Notes: generated from the sequence alone by a model not told the origin. Shown: positions 41,263-49,601, counted from the stretch's first letter. The stretch is 64,000 nt of DNA from Pacificimonas sp036351775 (GCA_036351775.1 JAZBPX010000064.1:124001-188000), one strand, 5' to 3'. Numbers and translations are program-made.

Positions 41263-42357
41263 ATGACCAATACTCCTGCTATCGCCGCAACTCGTGCGGC
41301 CGTTCAGCCCCCGACCGCCCGACCGCGCGCGGTTGCGACGTGGCTGACCGTGATGGCGGCGCTGGTGGTGGTGATGGTGGTCGTGGGCGGGATTACGCGG
41401 CTGACGGAGAGCGGGCTGTCGATGGTGCGGTGGGAGCCGGTGATGGGCATTGTCCCGCCGCTGACCGAAGCGGGCTGGCAGGCGGAGTTCGAGGATTACC
41501 GGACGTCGCCGGAATATCGCTACGTAAATGCCGGGATGTCACTGGCGGAATACAAGAATATCTACTGGTGGGAATGGGGGCACCGGCTGCTGGGGCGGCT
41601 GCTGGGTGTCGCCTTTGCCGTGCCGCTGATTTATTTCTGGGTAAAGAAGCAGATCCCGGCGGGGTACAAGCCGCGCCTTCTCGTGCTGTTTGCGCTGGGC
41701 GGGTTCCAGGGCTTGCTTGGCTGGTGGATGGTGAAGTCCGGCCTCGCGGACGTGCCCGAAGTGAGCCATATCCGGCTGGCGCTGCACCTGAATACGGCGT
41801 TCTTCATCATCGCGCTGCTCGTGTGGACGGCGCAGGATTTGATTCGGGAGCGGGCGCGCCTGACCGGTTTCGCGGCCCTGACGGCCGTAATCCTCTTGTC
41901 CCAGTTCGTGATGGGCGCGTTCGTCGCGGGGCTGAAGCCCGAATCGATCTGGCCGGAATGGCCGTTGATGGGCGGCGCGCTGTTCCCCGAAGGCGTCGCG
42001 ATGCTGGAGCCGGCGGTGCGTAACCTGATCGATAACGGCGTCGTGGTGCAGTTCGTGCACCGCTGGTGGGCGTTCGTCGCGGCTGGTTTTGCTATCTGGC
42101 TGGGCGTCAAGGCGATGAAGCTCGGCTCTCGCCGCACGCCAATTGCGCTGCATGCGCTGATTACGGTGCAGATTTTGCTTGGCATCATGGCGGTGATGAC
42201 GGGCGTCGAGCTGTGGGTCGGCGTCGCGCATCAGGGCACCGCCGCGCTGATCGTCTGGGCCGCGGCGGCCTGTGCGCACCGGATCGGCGAGCCGGAAGCG
42301 GTCGCTGCTCGCGTAGTGAGACAACCGAACCAGAGAACTGCAGGAGCTGCCGCATGA
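41263..42357 (+). CDS. ctaA: Haem A synthase (COX15/CtaA, type 2)
   Basis: Oxidises the C8 methyl of haem O to make haem A for aa3-type cytochrome oxidases. The 364-residue membrane protein has about eight helices. GGITRLTESGLSMVRWEPV follows the first helix, with YWWEWGHRLLGRLLG (His ligand), then HLNTAFFI, FVAGL, WPLMGGALFP and the late histidines in VVQFVHRWWAF and VGVAHQGTAAL. The ATG at 41263 was preferred over an in-frame GTG at 41254; neither has a strong Shine-Dalgarno. Its stop overlaps the DUF2237 start. Confidence 0.93.
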   Translation: MTNTPAIAATRAAVQPPTARPRAVATWLTVMAALVVVMVVVGGITRLTESGLSMVRWEPVMGIVPPLTEAGWQAEFEDYRTSPEYRYVNAGMSLAEYKNIYWWEWGHRLLGRLLGVAFAVPLIYFWVKKQIPAGYKPRLLVLFALGGFQGLLGWWMVKSGLADVPEVSHIRLALHLNTAFFIIALLVWTAQDLIRERARLTGFAALTAVILLSQFVMGAFVAGLKPESIWPEWPLMGGALFPEGVAMLEPAVRNLIDNGVVVQFVHRWWAFVAAGFAIWLGVKAMKLGSRRTPIALHALITVQILLGIMAVMTGVELWVGVAHQGTAALIVWAAAACAHRIGEPEAVAARVVRQPNQRTAGAAA

Positions 42358-42731
42358 GTGCGCGCGTCAATGTCTTGGGTCAGGCCCTGTCCGATTGCAG
42401 CCACGACCCGCTGACCGGCTGGCACCGCGATGGCTGCTGCGCGTCGGAAGCGGCGGACCAGGGCAATCACTCGGTCTGCGCCATCATGACGGAGGAGTTC
42501 CTGACCTTCTCGAAGGCCGCAGGGAACGACCTGTCCACACCGCGCCCCGAATATGGCTTTCCCGGCCTGAAACCCGGCGACCAGTGGTGCGTGTGCGCCG
42601 CGCGCTGGGAGGAGGCGCGGGTGAATGGGGCCGCGCCGCTGGTGCAGCTGGACTCCACGCATGAACGCGCGTTGGAGGTGCTGCAGCTGGGGCATCTGCA
42701 GGCGCATGCCGTCGATGAGGATAGCCGCTAG
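42354..42731 (+). CDS. DUF2237 family protein
   Basis: A 125-residue protein: MSARVNVLGQALSDCSHDPL then TGWHRDGCC, SVCAIMTEEFLTFSKAAGND, and PGLKPGDQWCVCAARW, which is the DUF2237 arrangement of conserved cysteines. The many Cys suggest metal binding, but no function is established. GGAG precedes the ATG, which overlaps the ctaA stop by four bases, so it is coupled to haem A synthase. The frame extends upstream into ctaA but is not used. Confidence 0.85.
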   Translation: MSARVNVLGQALSDCSHDPLTGWHRDGCCASEAADQGNHSVCAIMTEEFLTFSKAAGNDLSTPRPEYGFPGLKPGDQWCVCAARWEEARVNGAAPLVQLDSTHERALEVLQLGHLQAHAVDEDSR

Positions 42732-42769
42732 CGGTATCATTTTACCGCACTGGCAAACTGCCGAAAGGC

Positions 42770-42798
42770 TTGACGAAAATCGTGGGCGCGCGCATATG
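42770..42798 (+). promoter_or_regulatory. Sigma70-type promoter of rplM-rpsI
   Basis: TTGACG at 42770-42775 and CATATG at 42793-42798 are separated by 17 bases. They precede the ribosomal protein genes by about 80 bp. Confidence 0.65.
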
Positions 42799-42810
42799 AG
42801 CGCCACGAAA

Positions 42811-42853
42811 GCGGGCTGCCCTGACTGTCGGGGCACGGCCCGCCTTTTGTTTT
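42811..42853 (+). terminator. Intrinsic-terminator-like hairpin in the rplM leader
   Basis: GCGGGC (42811-42816) pairs with GCCCGC (42838-42843), with an inner GCCC/GGGC stem, followed by CTTTTGTTTT. It lies downstream of the proposed promoter, so it should act inside the rplM leader as an attenuator rather than only ending the DUF2237 transcript. Confidence 0.6.
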
Positions 42854-42878
42854 CAGACACTTCTGATGGACCGCCATT

Positions 42879-43352
42879 ATGTACACCAAGACGACCACGT
42901 CGCTGAAAGCGCGTGAGATCGAAAAGAGCTGGGTGCTGATCGACGCCGAGGGTCTCGTCGTTGGCCGCCTGGCCTCGATCATCGCAAGCCGCCTGCGCGG
43001 CAAGCACAAGCCCGGCTATACGCCGAACCTCGATTGCGGTGACAATGTCATCGTCATCAACGCGGACAAGGTTCGCTTCACCGGCAACAAGCTGACCGAC
43101 AAGGTCTACTACCGCCACACGGGCTATCCGGGCGGGATCAAGTCCACGACGCCGCAGAAGGTGCTGGAGGGGAAGTTCCCCGAGCGCGTCCTGACGAAGG
43201 CCGTCGAGCGCATGATCCCGAACGGACCGCTGGGCCGCCAGCAGATGAAGAACCTGCGCGTCTTTGCCGGCACCGAGCACCCGCACACCGCGCAGGACCC
43301 GGAGACGATCGACGTCGCCGGCATGAACCGCAAGAACAAGGTCACGAGGTAA
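42879..43352 (+). CDS. rplM: 50S ribosomal protein L13
   Basis: Primary-binding large-subunit protein. The 157-residue product matches L13 end to end: KSWVLIDAEGLVVGRLASI, GDNVIVINADKVRFTGNK, the DKVYYRHTGYPGGIK motif and RVFAGTEHPH. It is followed after three bases by rpsI, the universal bacterial pair. The leader contains a strong hairpin plus T-run. Confidence 0.97.
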   Translation: MYTKTTTSLKAREIEKSWVLIDAEGLVVGRLASIIASRLRGKHKPGYTPNLDCGDNVIVINADKVRFTGNKLTDKVYYRHTGYPGGIKSTTPQKVLEGKFPERVLTKAVERMIPNGPLGRQQMKNLRVFAGTEHPHTAQDPETIDVAGMNRKNKVTR

Positions 43353-43355
43353 ATC

Positions 43356-43949
43356 ATGGCAGACGAGAAAAAGGGTCTCGAGGACCTGAAAGAGCTGCAG
43401 CAGGAAGCCGCGACGAAGCAGGCTGAAGCCCCCGCGAAGGCCGAAGCCGGTGCTGCTGCGACCGTTACCGAAGCTGCGGAGACCAGCGAGGCACCTGTCG
43501 CCGACACGTTCGATCCGAACAGCGTCAACGCCGCGCCGCTGCGCGAAAAGCAGGTCGATCAGTATGGCCGCGCCTATGCCACGGGCCGCCGCAAGGATGC
43601 GGTCGCGCGCGTCTGGCTGAAGCCGGGCTCCGGTCAGATCACGGTCAATGGCCGCGACCAGGCGAAGTATTTCGCGCGTCCCACCCTGCGCCTGATCCTG
43701 AACCAGCCGTTCGAGATCTCCCAGCGCAAGGGTCAGTATGACATCGTCGCCACGGTGTCCGGCGGCGGCCTGTCGGGCCAGGCCGGTGCGGTGAAGCACG
43801 GCATCTCGCAGGCGCTGACCCGCATGGAGCCCGAGCTTCGCGGGGTGGTGAAGGCCGCGGGCTTCCTGACCCGCGACAGCCGCGTCGTGGAACGCAAGAA
43901 GTACGGCCGCGCCAAGGCCCGCCGCAGCTTCCAGTTCTCGAAGCGCTAA
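43356..43949 (+). CDS. rpsI: 30S ribosomal protein S9 with N-terminal extension
   Basis: Small-subunit head protein. The last 130 residues are a normal S9: YATGRRKDAVARVWLKPGSG, GGGLSGQAGAVKHGISQAL and the C-terminal GRAKARRSFQFSKR, whose end reaches the P-site tRNA. The first 65 or so residues are an Ala/Glu/Thr-rich extension that E. coli S9 lacks, though longer N-termini are seen in alphaproteobacteria. The ATG is three bases after rplM. Confidence 0.96.
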   Translation: MADEKKGLEDLKELQQEAATKQAEAPAKAEAGAAATVTEAAETSEAPVADTFDPNSVNAAPLREKQVDQYGRAYATGRRKDAVARVWLKPGSGQITVNGRDQAKYFARPTLRLILNQPFEISQRKGQYDIVATVSGGGLSGQAGAVKHGISQALTRMEPELRGVVKAAGFLTRDSRVVERKKYGRAKARRSFQFSKR

Positions 43950-43985
43950 CACGCGACAGACGTCCGCGAGGTTCGCGGATCGAAG

Positions 43986-44026
43986 CGGCCGGTGGTTCCC
44001 GAGGGGATCGCCGGCCGTTTTCGTTT
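43986..44026 (+). terminator. Rho-independent terminator of rplM-rpsI
   Basis: CGGCCGG (43986-43992) pairs with CCGGCCG (44011-44017), followed by TTTTCGTTT. It is placed 37 bp after the rpsI stop. Confidence 0.75.
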
Positions 44027-44065
44027 GCTGTGCCCGCACGGGGCGTCTTCTTAGCGCGGTCCATG

Positions 44066-44099
44066 GCGCCCTCCCCTTTCCTTTCCGGGAGGGGAGCGC
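44066..44099 (+). promoter_or_regulatory. Hairpin masking the ribosome-binding site of the dsbD-like gene
   Basis: CTCCCC (44071-44076) pairs with GGGGAG (44091-44096), and flanking GCG/CGC can extend the stem. The right arm is the Shine-Dalgarno of the ATG at 44103, so the stem would hide it. Confidence 0.45.
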
Positions 44100-44102
44100 G
44101 AT

Positions 44103-46172
44103 ATGGGCGGCATGATGCGCCTGTTCCTGACTGCCCTGATGATGCTGTTCATGGCCGCCGCGGCGCAGGCGCAGGCCGTGGTCGAGAATGATTACATGAC
44201 CGTCAGCCTGGAGGCGGGGCCAGAGCGGGAGGGCGCGCGGACGGTGGCGATCGTCATGACGCCGCAGCCGAAATGGCACACTTATTGGAAGAACCCCGGC
44301 GCGGCGGGGATCGAGACGCAGGCGGTGTGGACTTTGCCGGAGGGCGCGGAGGCGTCGGCCATCCGCTATCCGGTGCCGGACCGCTTCGTGCAGTCGGGGA
44401 TCATGAATTACGTGTTCCTGCCGGAGCGGGCGCTGCTCGTCGACCTGACGGGGCTGCCGACGGGCGGCGGGCCGGTGTCGCTGCGCGTCGATTATCTGGT
44501 TTGCGACGACAAATTGTGCGTGCCGGAATCCGCGGAATTGTCGGCGGATCTTGACGATATCGCAGTCGATGCGCAGCGGATGGCGCGCTGGGAGGCGGAG
44601 CAGCCGACCGTGCTTGAGGCGGACGGACGGCTGGCGTTCGGCGAGAATGGCGTACGGCTGTCCTTTGCCGTGCCGCAGGCGGACGAGGTTGCCGAAGCCT
44701 ATTTCTTCCCGCTGGAGGATGGCCTGCTCGATTACAACGCCGCGCAGGCGGTGTCGCGGGATGGCGAGCGGCTGATTATCGAGACGGTGCGGAGCTACCG
44801 CAGTGATTTCGAGACCGTCTCGGGCGTCCTGAAGCTGATGCTGGCGAACGGTGAGACGCTGGGCCTGGCGGTCAGCGCCGAGCGCGGTGACGTCGAGGCG
44901 GCGGGTGTTCCTTTGCCGGGCTCTGGCGGCGTGACCGGCGCGCCGATGGAAGCAGGCGCGGGAGCGGGCGCGCTTTCGCTGCCGGTGATCTTTGGCCTTG
45001 CGGTGCTGGGCGGGCTGCTCCTCAACATCATGCCCTGCGTGTTTCCGATCCTGAGCCTGAAGGCGCTGAGCCTGGCCAAGGGCGGCCGGTCGGAGGGCGC
45101 GGCGCGGTCCGAGGCGCTGTTCTATACGGCGGGCATTCTGGTTGCGGTGCTGGCGCTGGGCGGGCTGCTGCTGGCCCTGCGAGCGGGCGGGGCAAGCGTG
45201 GGCTGGGCGTTCCAGCTTCAGGACCCGCGGATCGTGTTCCTGCTGTTGATGCTGGTTATGGCGATTGCGCTGAACCTTGCCGGCCTGTTCGAACTGCCGA
45301 GCGTAAGCGTAAGCGGCGACGGGCTGCTGGCGCGGAGCGACGGGATGGGTGCGTTTGCGACCGGCGTGCTGGCTGCTGTGATCGCGACGCCGTGCACGGG
45401 ACCGTTCATGGGCGCGGCGCTGGGAGCGGCGCTGATCCTGAGCGGGCCGGGCGCGCTGCTGGTGTTCGCGGGGCTGGGTCTGGGGCTGGCGCTGCCGTTC
45501 CTGCTGATCGGGTTTGTCCCGGCGCTGCGGCGGAGTCTGCCGAAGCCGGGGCCGTGGATGGAGACGTTCCGGCGGCTGCTGTCGGTGCCGATGTTCGTGA
45601 CCGCGCTGGGGCTTGCCTATGTGCTGGGCAGCCAGGCGGGGGTCGACGGTCTGGTGATCGGGCTGACCGGCGTGTTGCTGCTGGGGCTGGCGCTGTGGTG
45701 GCTGGGGACGGCGAGAGCGCGGACGGTGCCACTGATGGCGGCGCTGGGTTCGCTGGCGCTGATCTTCGCTGTGCCGACCGGCAGCGCGCCGGCGCTGGCG
45801 AGCGGCGCACGGACCGCGGTTCTGGCGGCAGCGCCCTTTTCGCCGGAGCGGCTGGCCGCGCTGACAGCGGAGGGTACGCCGACCTTTACCTATTTCACCG
45901 CCGATTGGTGCATTACGTGCAAGGTCAACGAGCGCGGGGCCTTGGCAAGTGCGGACGTGGCCGCGCATTTCGAGGCAGCGGGGATCGAGACGCTGGTCGG
46001 CGACTGGACCAGCCCGGATCCGGTCATCACCGCGTTCCTGACCTCGCATGGCCGCGCGGGTGTTCCGCTGTACGTGTTTTATGACGGGGCTGGCGGCGAG
46101 GAAGTCCTGCCGCAGATTCTGACGGTCGAGCGGCTGCTGGCGTTGGAGCCAGGAGACGTGGGAGACGCCTGA
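44103..46172 (+). CDS. DsbD/ScsB-like thiol:disulfide interchange protein
   Basis: Carries electrons from cytoplasmic thioredoxin across the inner membrane to periplasmic thiols. The 689-residue product has a signal peptide (to about residue 24), an N-terminal beta-rich periplasmic domain with VDYLVCDDKLCVPES (a redox Cys pair), and an eight-helix DsbD membrane domain. That domain has the paired Cys-Pro sites NIMPCVFPIL and IATPCTGPFMG. A C-terminal thioredoxin domain carries ADWCITCK (Cys603/Cys606). The domain order is that of DsbD/ScsB. It could serve cytochrome c maturation or the co-encoded redoxin 390 bp downstream. Confidence 0.9.
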   Translation: MGGMMRLFLTALMMLFMAAAAQAQAVVENDYMTVSLEAGPEREGARTVAIVMTPQPKWHTYWKNPGAAGIETQAVWTLPEGAEASAIRYPVPDRFVQSGIMNYVFLPERALLVDLTGLPTGGGPVSLRVDYLVCDDKLCVPESAELSADLDDIAVDAQRMARWEAEQPTVLEADGRLAFGENGVRLSFAVPQADEVAEAYFFPLEDGLLDYNAAQAVSRDGERLIIETVRSYRSDFETVSGVLKLMLANGETLGLAVSAERGDVEAAGVPLPGSGGVTGAPMEAGAGAGALSLPVIFGLAVLGGLLLNIMPCVFPILSLKALSLAKGGRSEGAARSEALFYTAGILVAVLALGGLLLALRAGGASVGWAFQLQDPRIVFLLLMLVMAIALNLAGLFELPSVSVSGDGLLARSDGMGAFATGVLAAVIATPCTGPFMGAALGAALILSGPGALLVFAGLGLGLALPFLLIGFVPALRRSLPKPGPWMETFRRLLSVPMFVTALGLAYVLGSQAGVDGLVIGLTGVLLLGLALWWLGTARARTVPLMAALGSLALIFAVPTGSAPALASGARTAVLAAAPFSPERLAALTAEGTPTFTYFTADWCITCKVNERGALASADVAAHFEAAGIETLVGDWTSPDPVITAFLTSHGRAGVPLYVFYDGAGGEEVLPQILTVERLLALEPGDVGDA

Positions 46173-46175
46173 GCG

Positions 46176-46544
46176 ATGTTGAAGATCACCTATTGTCTGA
46201 CACGGCGTCCCGAGATGAGCCGCAGCGAATTCCAGGCTTACTGGCGTGAAACCCATGCGCCGCTGGTTGCCGCCGCGCGCGGGCCGCTGAACATCGCGCG
46301 CTATGTGCAGATGCACACGGGCGCGGTGCCGGACGGCGTGGCAAGTGGGCGGCCCGGTATGCCGGACGATGAGTATGACGGCGTCGCCGAGCTGTGGTGG
46401 CGCAGTCTGGAGGACCTTCAAGCCGCCGACGCGACGGAGGAAGGCCAGCGCCACGGCATGATCCTTGCCGAAGACGAGGCGCAGTTCATCGATTTCTCGC
46501 GCTCTCGGCTGTTCTGGGGTGTAGACAAGACCATATTCGATTGA
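46176..46544 (+). CDS. EthD domain-containing protein
   Basis: A 122-residue dimeric alpha/beta-barrel protein. MLKITYCLTRRPEMSRSEFQ, then YWRETHAPLVAAARG, is the EthD N-terminal signature, and AELWWRSLEDLQAA closes the domain. EthD proteins accompany ether-degrading P450s, but the domain also occurs in many unrelated settings, so no pathway is assigned. It follows the dsbD-like gene by three bases and precedes the redoxin gene by 19 bases, so the three may share a transcript. Confidence 0.82.
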   Translation: MLKITYCLTRRPEMSRSEFQAYWRETHAPLVAAARGPLNIARYVQMHTGAVPDGVASGRPGMPDDEYDGVAELWWRSLEDLQAADATEEGQRHGMILAEDEAQFIDFSRSRLFWGVDKTIFD

Positions 46545-46563
46545 CGACTGAGGGAGACCGACC

Positions 46564-47166
46564 ATGATGAAAACGCTGTTTGCTGTTGCCGCGCTGTCGA
46601 TCAGCGCCCCTGCCCTTGCCGCCGTACAGGTCGGTGCGCCTGCCCCCGACTTCGAGGTGATGTCGGCCACGGGCGAGCCCGTGTCGCTGTCCGATTATCG
46701 CGGCCAGACGGTCGTGCTGGAATGGACGAACAAGGGCTGCCCCTTCGTCCAGAAGCACTACAAGACCGAGAATATGCAGGATCTGCAGAGCGCAGCCGCC
46801 GATGACGGCGTCGTGTGGCTGAAGGTCAATTCTTCCGCGCCGGGGCTGCAGGGCCATGTCGATGCGGCGGGCGCGCGCGCCGAAACGGCGGACTATGAGA
46901 CGAGCGAAACCGCATACCTGCTGGATGCCGACGGGACGGTCGGGAAGCTCTACAACGCGACCGCCACGCCGCACATGTACATCGTCGATGGCAAGGGCAT
47001 GCTGCGATACCAGGGCGCGATCGATGACCGCCCGACCGCCGCGACCGGCGATGTCGAGGGCGCGTCCAATTATGTGACGCTGGCGCTGGTGGCGCTGGAC
47101 GCCGGCCAGGACCCCAGCCCCGCCGCCACACGGGCCTATGGCTGCAGCGTCAAATATGCCGAGTAG
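46564..47166 (+). CDS. Exported thioredoxin-fold (AhpC/TSA-type) redoxin
   Basis: A 200-residue protein with a Sec signal peptide (MMKTLFAVAALSISAPALAA) and a thioredoxin-like domain: PAPDFEVMSATGEPVSL, then VVLEWTNKGCPFVQKHY, where one Cys stands in a Cys-Pro-Phe-Val context rather than CxxC. The conserved cis-Pro loop is TPHMYIVDGKG. It is probably a periplasmic peroxiredoxin- or thioredoxin-like protein, perhaps reduced by the dsbD-like transporter encoded upstream (inference from context). Confidence 0.82.
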   Translation: MMKTLFAVAALSISAPALAAVQVGAPAPDFEVMSATGEPVSLSDYRGQTVVLEWTNKGCPFVQKHYKTENMQDLQSAAADDGVVWLKVNSSAPGLQGHVDAAGARAETADYETSETAYLLDADGTVGKLYNATATPHMYIVDGKGMLRYQGAIDDRPTAATGDVEGASNYVTLALVALDAGQDPSPAATRAYGCSVKYAE

Positions 47167-47226
47167 GCCGAAGGCGGTCCGGACCGTTACAGGGCCGGGC
47201 CGCTGACCGAGCGCATCCGCGTCGCC

Positions 47227-48243
47227 GTGCTGGGCGCGTCGGGCTATACCGGCGCCGATGCCGTGCGGCTGGCACTCGGTCATCCGCAGGTCGAGATCGC
47301 CGCGCTGGGGGCGAACGCCAGGGCGGGCCAGAGTATGGCCGACATCTGGCCGCATTTCATGGCGGCGGACCTGCCGGTTCTGTCGCGGGCGGAGGATATC
47401 GATTTCGGCGCGGTGGATGCGGTGATCGGCTGCCTGCCGCACGGGACCAGCGCCGAGCTTCTGTCGAGCCTGAGCGGCCCGCGCATTGTCGACCTGTCGG
47501 CGGATTTCCGGCTGAAGAACGCGGGCACTTACGCCGAATGGTATGGGATGGATCATGCCGCCCCTGAGCGGCTGGCGGGTGCGGTGTATGGGCTGACGGA
47601 GTATGCACGGGAGCGTCTGCCGGGGGCTAATCTGGTCGCCTGTCCGGGCTGTTATCCGACGGCGGCTTTGCTGGCGCTGTTGCCGGTGCTGGAGGCTGGT
47701 GTCGTTTCGCCCAGCAATATCTCCATCATGGCGCTGTCGGGTGTGACGGGTGCGGGGCGTGCGGCGAAGGAGGGGACGTTGTTCGCTGAAGTCGGCGAGG
47801 CGGTGCATCCTTATGGCCTGACCGGGCACCGGCACATGCCGGAGATCGAGCAGGAACTGTCGGGCGCGGCCGGCGAGGCGGTGACGGTCAGCTTCGTGCC
47901 GCACCTGATCCCCATGAACCGGGGCGAGCTGGAGACGATCACGGTCGAGCTGGCGAACGGTGCGGACGTGGCGGACGTGCGGAAGGCTCTGGCGGATCGC
48001 TATGCGGAGGAGCCGTTCGTGCACCTGCTGCCCGAAGGCCGCGCGCCGGCGACGCGGATGGTGCGCGGGTCGAACCACTGCGTGCTGAACGTCTTTACCG
48101 ACCGGGTGCCGGGGCGGGCGATAATCGTTGTGGCCATCGACAATCTGGTGAAGGGATCGGCGGGTCAGGCGATCCAGAACCTGAACGTGATGTTCGGCCT
48201 GACCGAAACCGCAGGCTTGGAGCAGGCCCCGCTCTTCCCCTAA
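47227..48243 (+). CDS. argC: N-acetyl-gamma-glutamyl-phosphate reductase
   Basis: Third step of arginine biosynthesis, NADPH-dependent. The product has LGASGYTGADAVRLALGHP (nucleotide binding), the catalytic cysteine Cys142 in ACPGCYPTAALLAL, GVTGAGRAAKEGT and HRHMPEIEQEL, which are diagnostic. The first usual start codon is the GTG at 47227, but it removes the beginning of the first strand. The same frame reads TERIRVAVLGASG upstream, with a CTG at 47203 behind AGGG and an in-frame stop at 47164. The true start may therefore be non-AUG. Gene length with the GTG start is 338 residues. Confidence 0.92.
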   Translation: MLGASGYTGADAVRLALGHPQVEIAALGANARAGQSMADIWPHFMAADLPVLSRAEDIDFGAVDAVIGCLPHGTSAELLSSLSGPRIVDLSADFRLKNAGTYAEWYGMDHAAPERLAGAVYGLTEYARERLPGANLVACPGCYPTAALLALLPVLEAGVVSPSNISIMALSGVTGAGRAAKEGTLFAEVGEAVHPYGLTGHRHMPEIEQELSGAAGEAVTVSFVPHLIPMNRGELETITVELANGADVADVRKALADRYAEEPFVHLLPEGRAPATRMVRGSNHCVLNVFTDRVPGRAIIVVAIDNLVKGSAGQAIQNLNVMFGLTETAGLEQAPLFP

Positions 48244-48253
48244 GCCGGGCGGC

Positions 48254-48793
48254 ATGATCGAGACCGACAGGCTGATCCTGCGCGAATGGCGGGACGCGGA
48301 CCGCGCGCCCTTTGCCGCTATGAACGCGGACGCAGAGGTCATGCGCTATTTTCCTGCCACGATGAACCGGGCGCAAAGCGATGCGCTGATTGACCGGGAG
48401 CGCGGACGCCTTGCGCATCGCGGCATTGCGCTGATGGCTGTCGAAACGAAAGCGGGCGGCGCGTTCATCGGCTTTGTCGGGCTCGCGCCCGCCGATACCG
48501 GAACCGCTATCGACGAGTATCTGGAGATTGGCTGGCGGCTCAAACGGGATGCGTGGGGGCATGGCTATGCGAGCGAGGCGGCGCGGGCGGTGCTGAGCTG
48601 GGCCTGGGCGCACACGGACGAGCGGCGCATCGTATCGTTCACATCGCGTATCAATGAGCCGAGCTGGCGGGTCATGCGGCGGATCGGGATGACCGAGCGG
48701 CCGGACCTTGCCTTCGACCACCCGAAGGTCCCCGATGACAGTCCGCTGAAACCGCATGTCGTCTATATGATCGATCGGCCCGAAGGAACCTGA
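48254..48793 (+). CDS. GNAT family N-acetyltransferase (RimJ-like)
   Basis: A 179-residue acetyltransferase of the RimJ/RimL type: IETDRLILREWRDADRAPFA at the N-terminus, the acetyl-CoA loop region RDAWGHGYASEAARAVL at about 98-114, and INEPSWRVMRRIGM near the end. It may acetylate a protein N-terminus or a small molecule; nothing in the sequence says which. It starts 10 bp after argC and precedes the carbonic-anhydrase-like gene by four bases. Confidence 0.85.
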   Translation: MIETDRLILREWRDADRAPFAAMNADAEVMRYFPATMNRAQSDALIDRERGRLAHRGIALMAVETKAGGAFIGFVGLAPADTGTAIDEYLEIGWRLKRDAWGHGYASEAARAVLSWAWAHTDERRIVSFTSRINEPSWRVMRRIGMTERPDLAFDHPKVPDDSPLKPHVVYMIDRPEGT

Positions 48794-48797
48794 ACCG

Positions 48798-49340
48798 ATG
48801 TCGCTGGAACCCACGATCCTGCCGTTCAACGGCAAGCATCCGCGCATCGCAGAGGACGCCTTTATCGCGCCGGGCGCGCGGATCATCGGCGATGTCGAGA
48901 TCGGGCCGGGGGCGAGCGTCTGGTATAACTGCGTGCTGCGCGCCGAGGGGCCGGGGATTCGCGTCGGCGCGGGCTCCAACATCCAGGATGGCAGCGTCAT
49001 CCATATCACGCGGGCGAATGAGGGAACGATCATCGGCGAGAACTGCCTGATCGGGCATATGGCGATGGTGCATGGCTGCGTGCTGAAAGATTACAGCTTC
49101 GTCGGCCTTGGTGCGATCGTGATGGACAATGCGGTGATCGAGACGGACGGGATGCTCGCCGCCGGCGGAATGCTGACGCCCGGCAAGACCATACCGGCGG
49201 GCGAGGTCTGGGGCGGCCGGCCGGCGGCGTTCATGTCGCGGCTGTCCGAGGAGCGGCGGATGAAGAACCGGCGCGGGCCGGCGGAATATGCGGCGCTGGC
49301 GCAGATGCACCGGGCGGTCGTGGACGGGGCTGGAAGTTGA
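48798..49340 (+). CDS. Gamma-carbonic anhydrase family protein
   Basis: A 180-residue left-handed beta-helix protein built of hexapeptide repeats (AFIAPGARIIGDVEIGPGAS and following). It has the metal-ligand histidines in QDGSVIHIT, NCLIGHMAMVHGC, and the family's GLGAIVMDNAVIE and AGEVWGGRPA. Some homologues are true carbonic anhydrases; others resemble PaaY or CaiE. A decayed copy of its last 60 bases lies 247 bp downstream. It probably ends an argC-GNAT-gamma-CA transcript. Confidence 0.86.
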   Translation: MSLEPTILPFNGKHPRIAEDAFIAPGARIIGDVEIGPGASVWYNCVLRAEGPGIRVGAGSNIQDGSVIHITRANEGTIIGENCLIGHMAMVHGCVLKDYSFVGLGAIVMDNAVIETDGMLAAGGMLTPGKTIPAGEVWGGRPAAFMSRLSEERRMKNRRGPAEYAALAQMHRAVVDGAGS

Positions 49341-49353
49341 ACCCTTGAACTTA

Positions 49354-49442
49354 GTCATTCCCGGGAAGGCGAGAACCCATGCTGGATTGGTCGCGCCTGG
49401 TTCCGCCTCCACAGCGTGGATCCCAGCCTGCGCTGGGATGAC
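49354..49442. repeat. Mosaic palindromic repeat, locus-C type, copy 1
   Basis: Starts GTCATTCCCGGGAAGGCG and ends CGCTGGGATGAC; the centre includes GTGGATCCCAGCCTG. Confidence 0.75.
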
Positions 49443-49527
49443 TATGTTTGAAGGATCGGTCTGTTGCAGGAAGCCCCTCCCCTCAGTCCCCTTCCCAAGA
49501 GGGAGGGGAAGCTTGCTCCGGACCGGC

Positions 49528-49575
49528 GGAATATACGGGGCTTGCGCACATGCACCGGGCGGTTGTGGACTAGCC
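49528..49575 (+). pseudogene. Decayed 3' fragment of the gamma-carbonic anhydrase gene
   Basis: GCGGAATATACGGGGCTTGC and the next 25 or so bases match the 3' end of the intact gene at 49281-49330 with several substitutions, and a TAG appears early. It is part of the tandem duplication. Confidence 0.7.
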
Positions 49576-49601
49576 AGGGGACGCTTCCTCCAACTCTTAG
49601 T

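Noticed and set aside
42231..46670. Minus-strand frame of 1479 codons
   Set aside because: It overlaps DUF2237, rplM, rpsI and the dsbD-like gene in antisense; its composition (Arg/Gln/His-rich) is that of a shadow frame.
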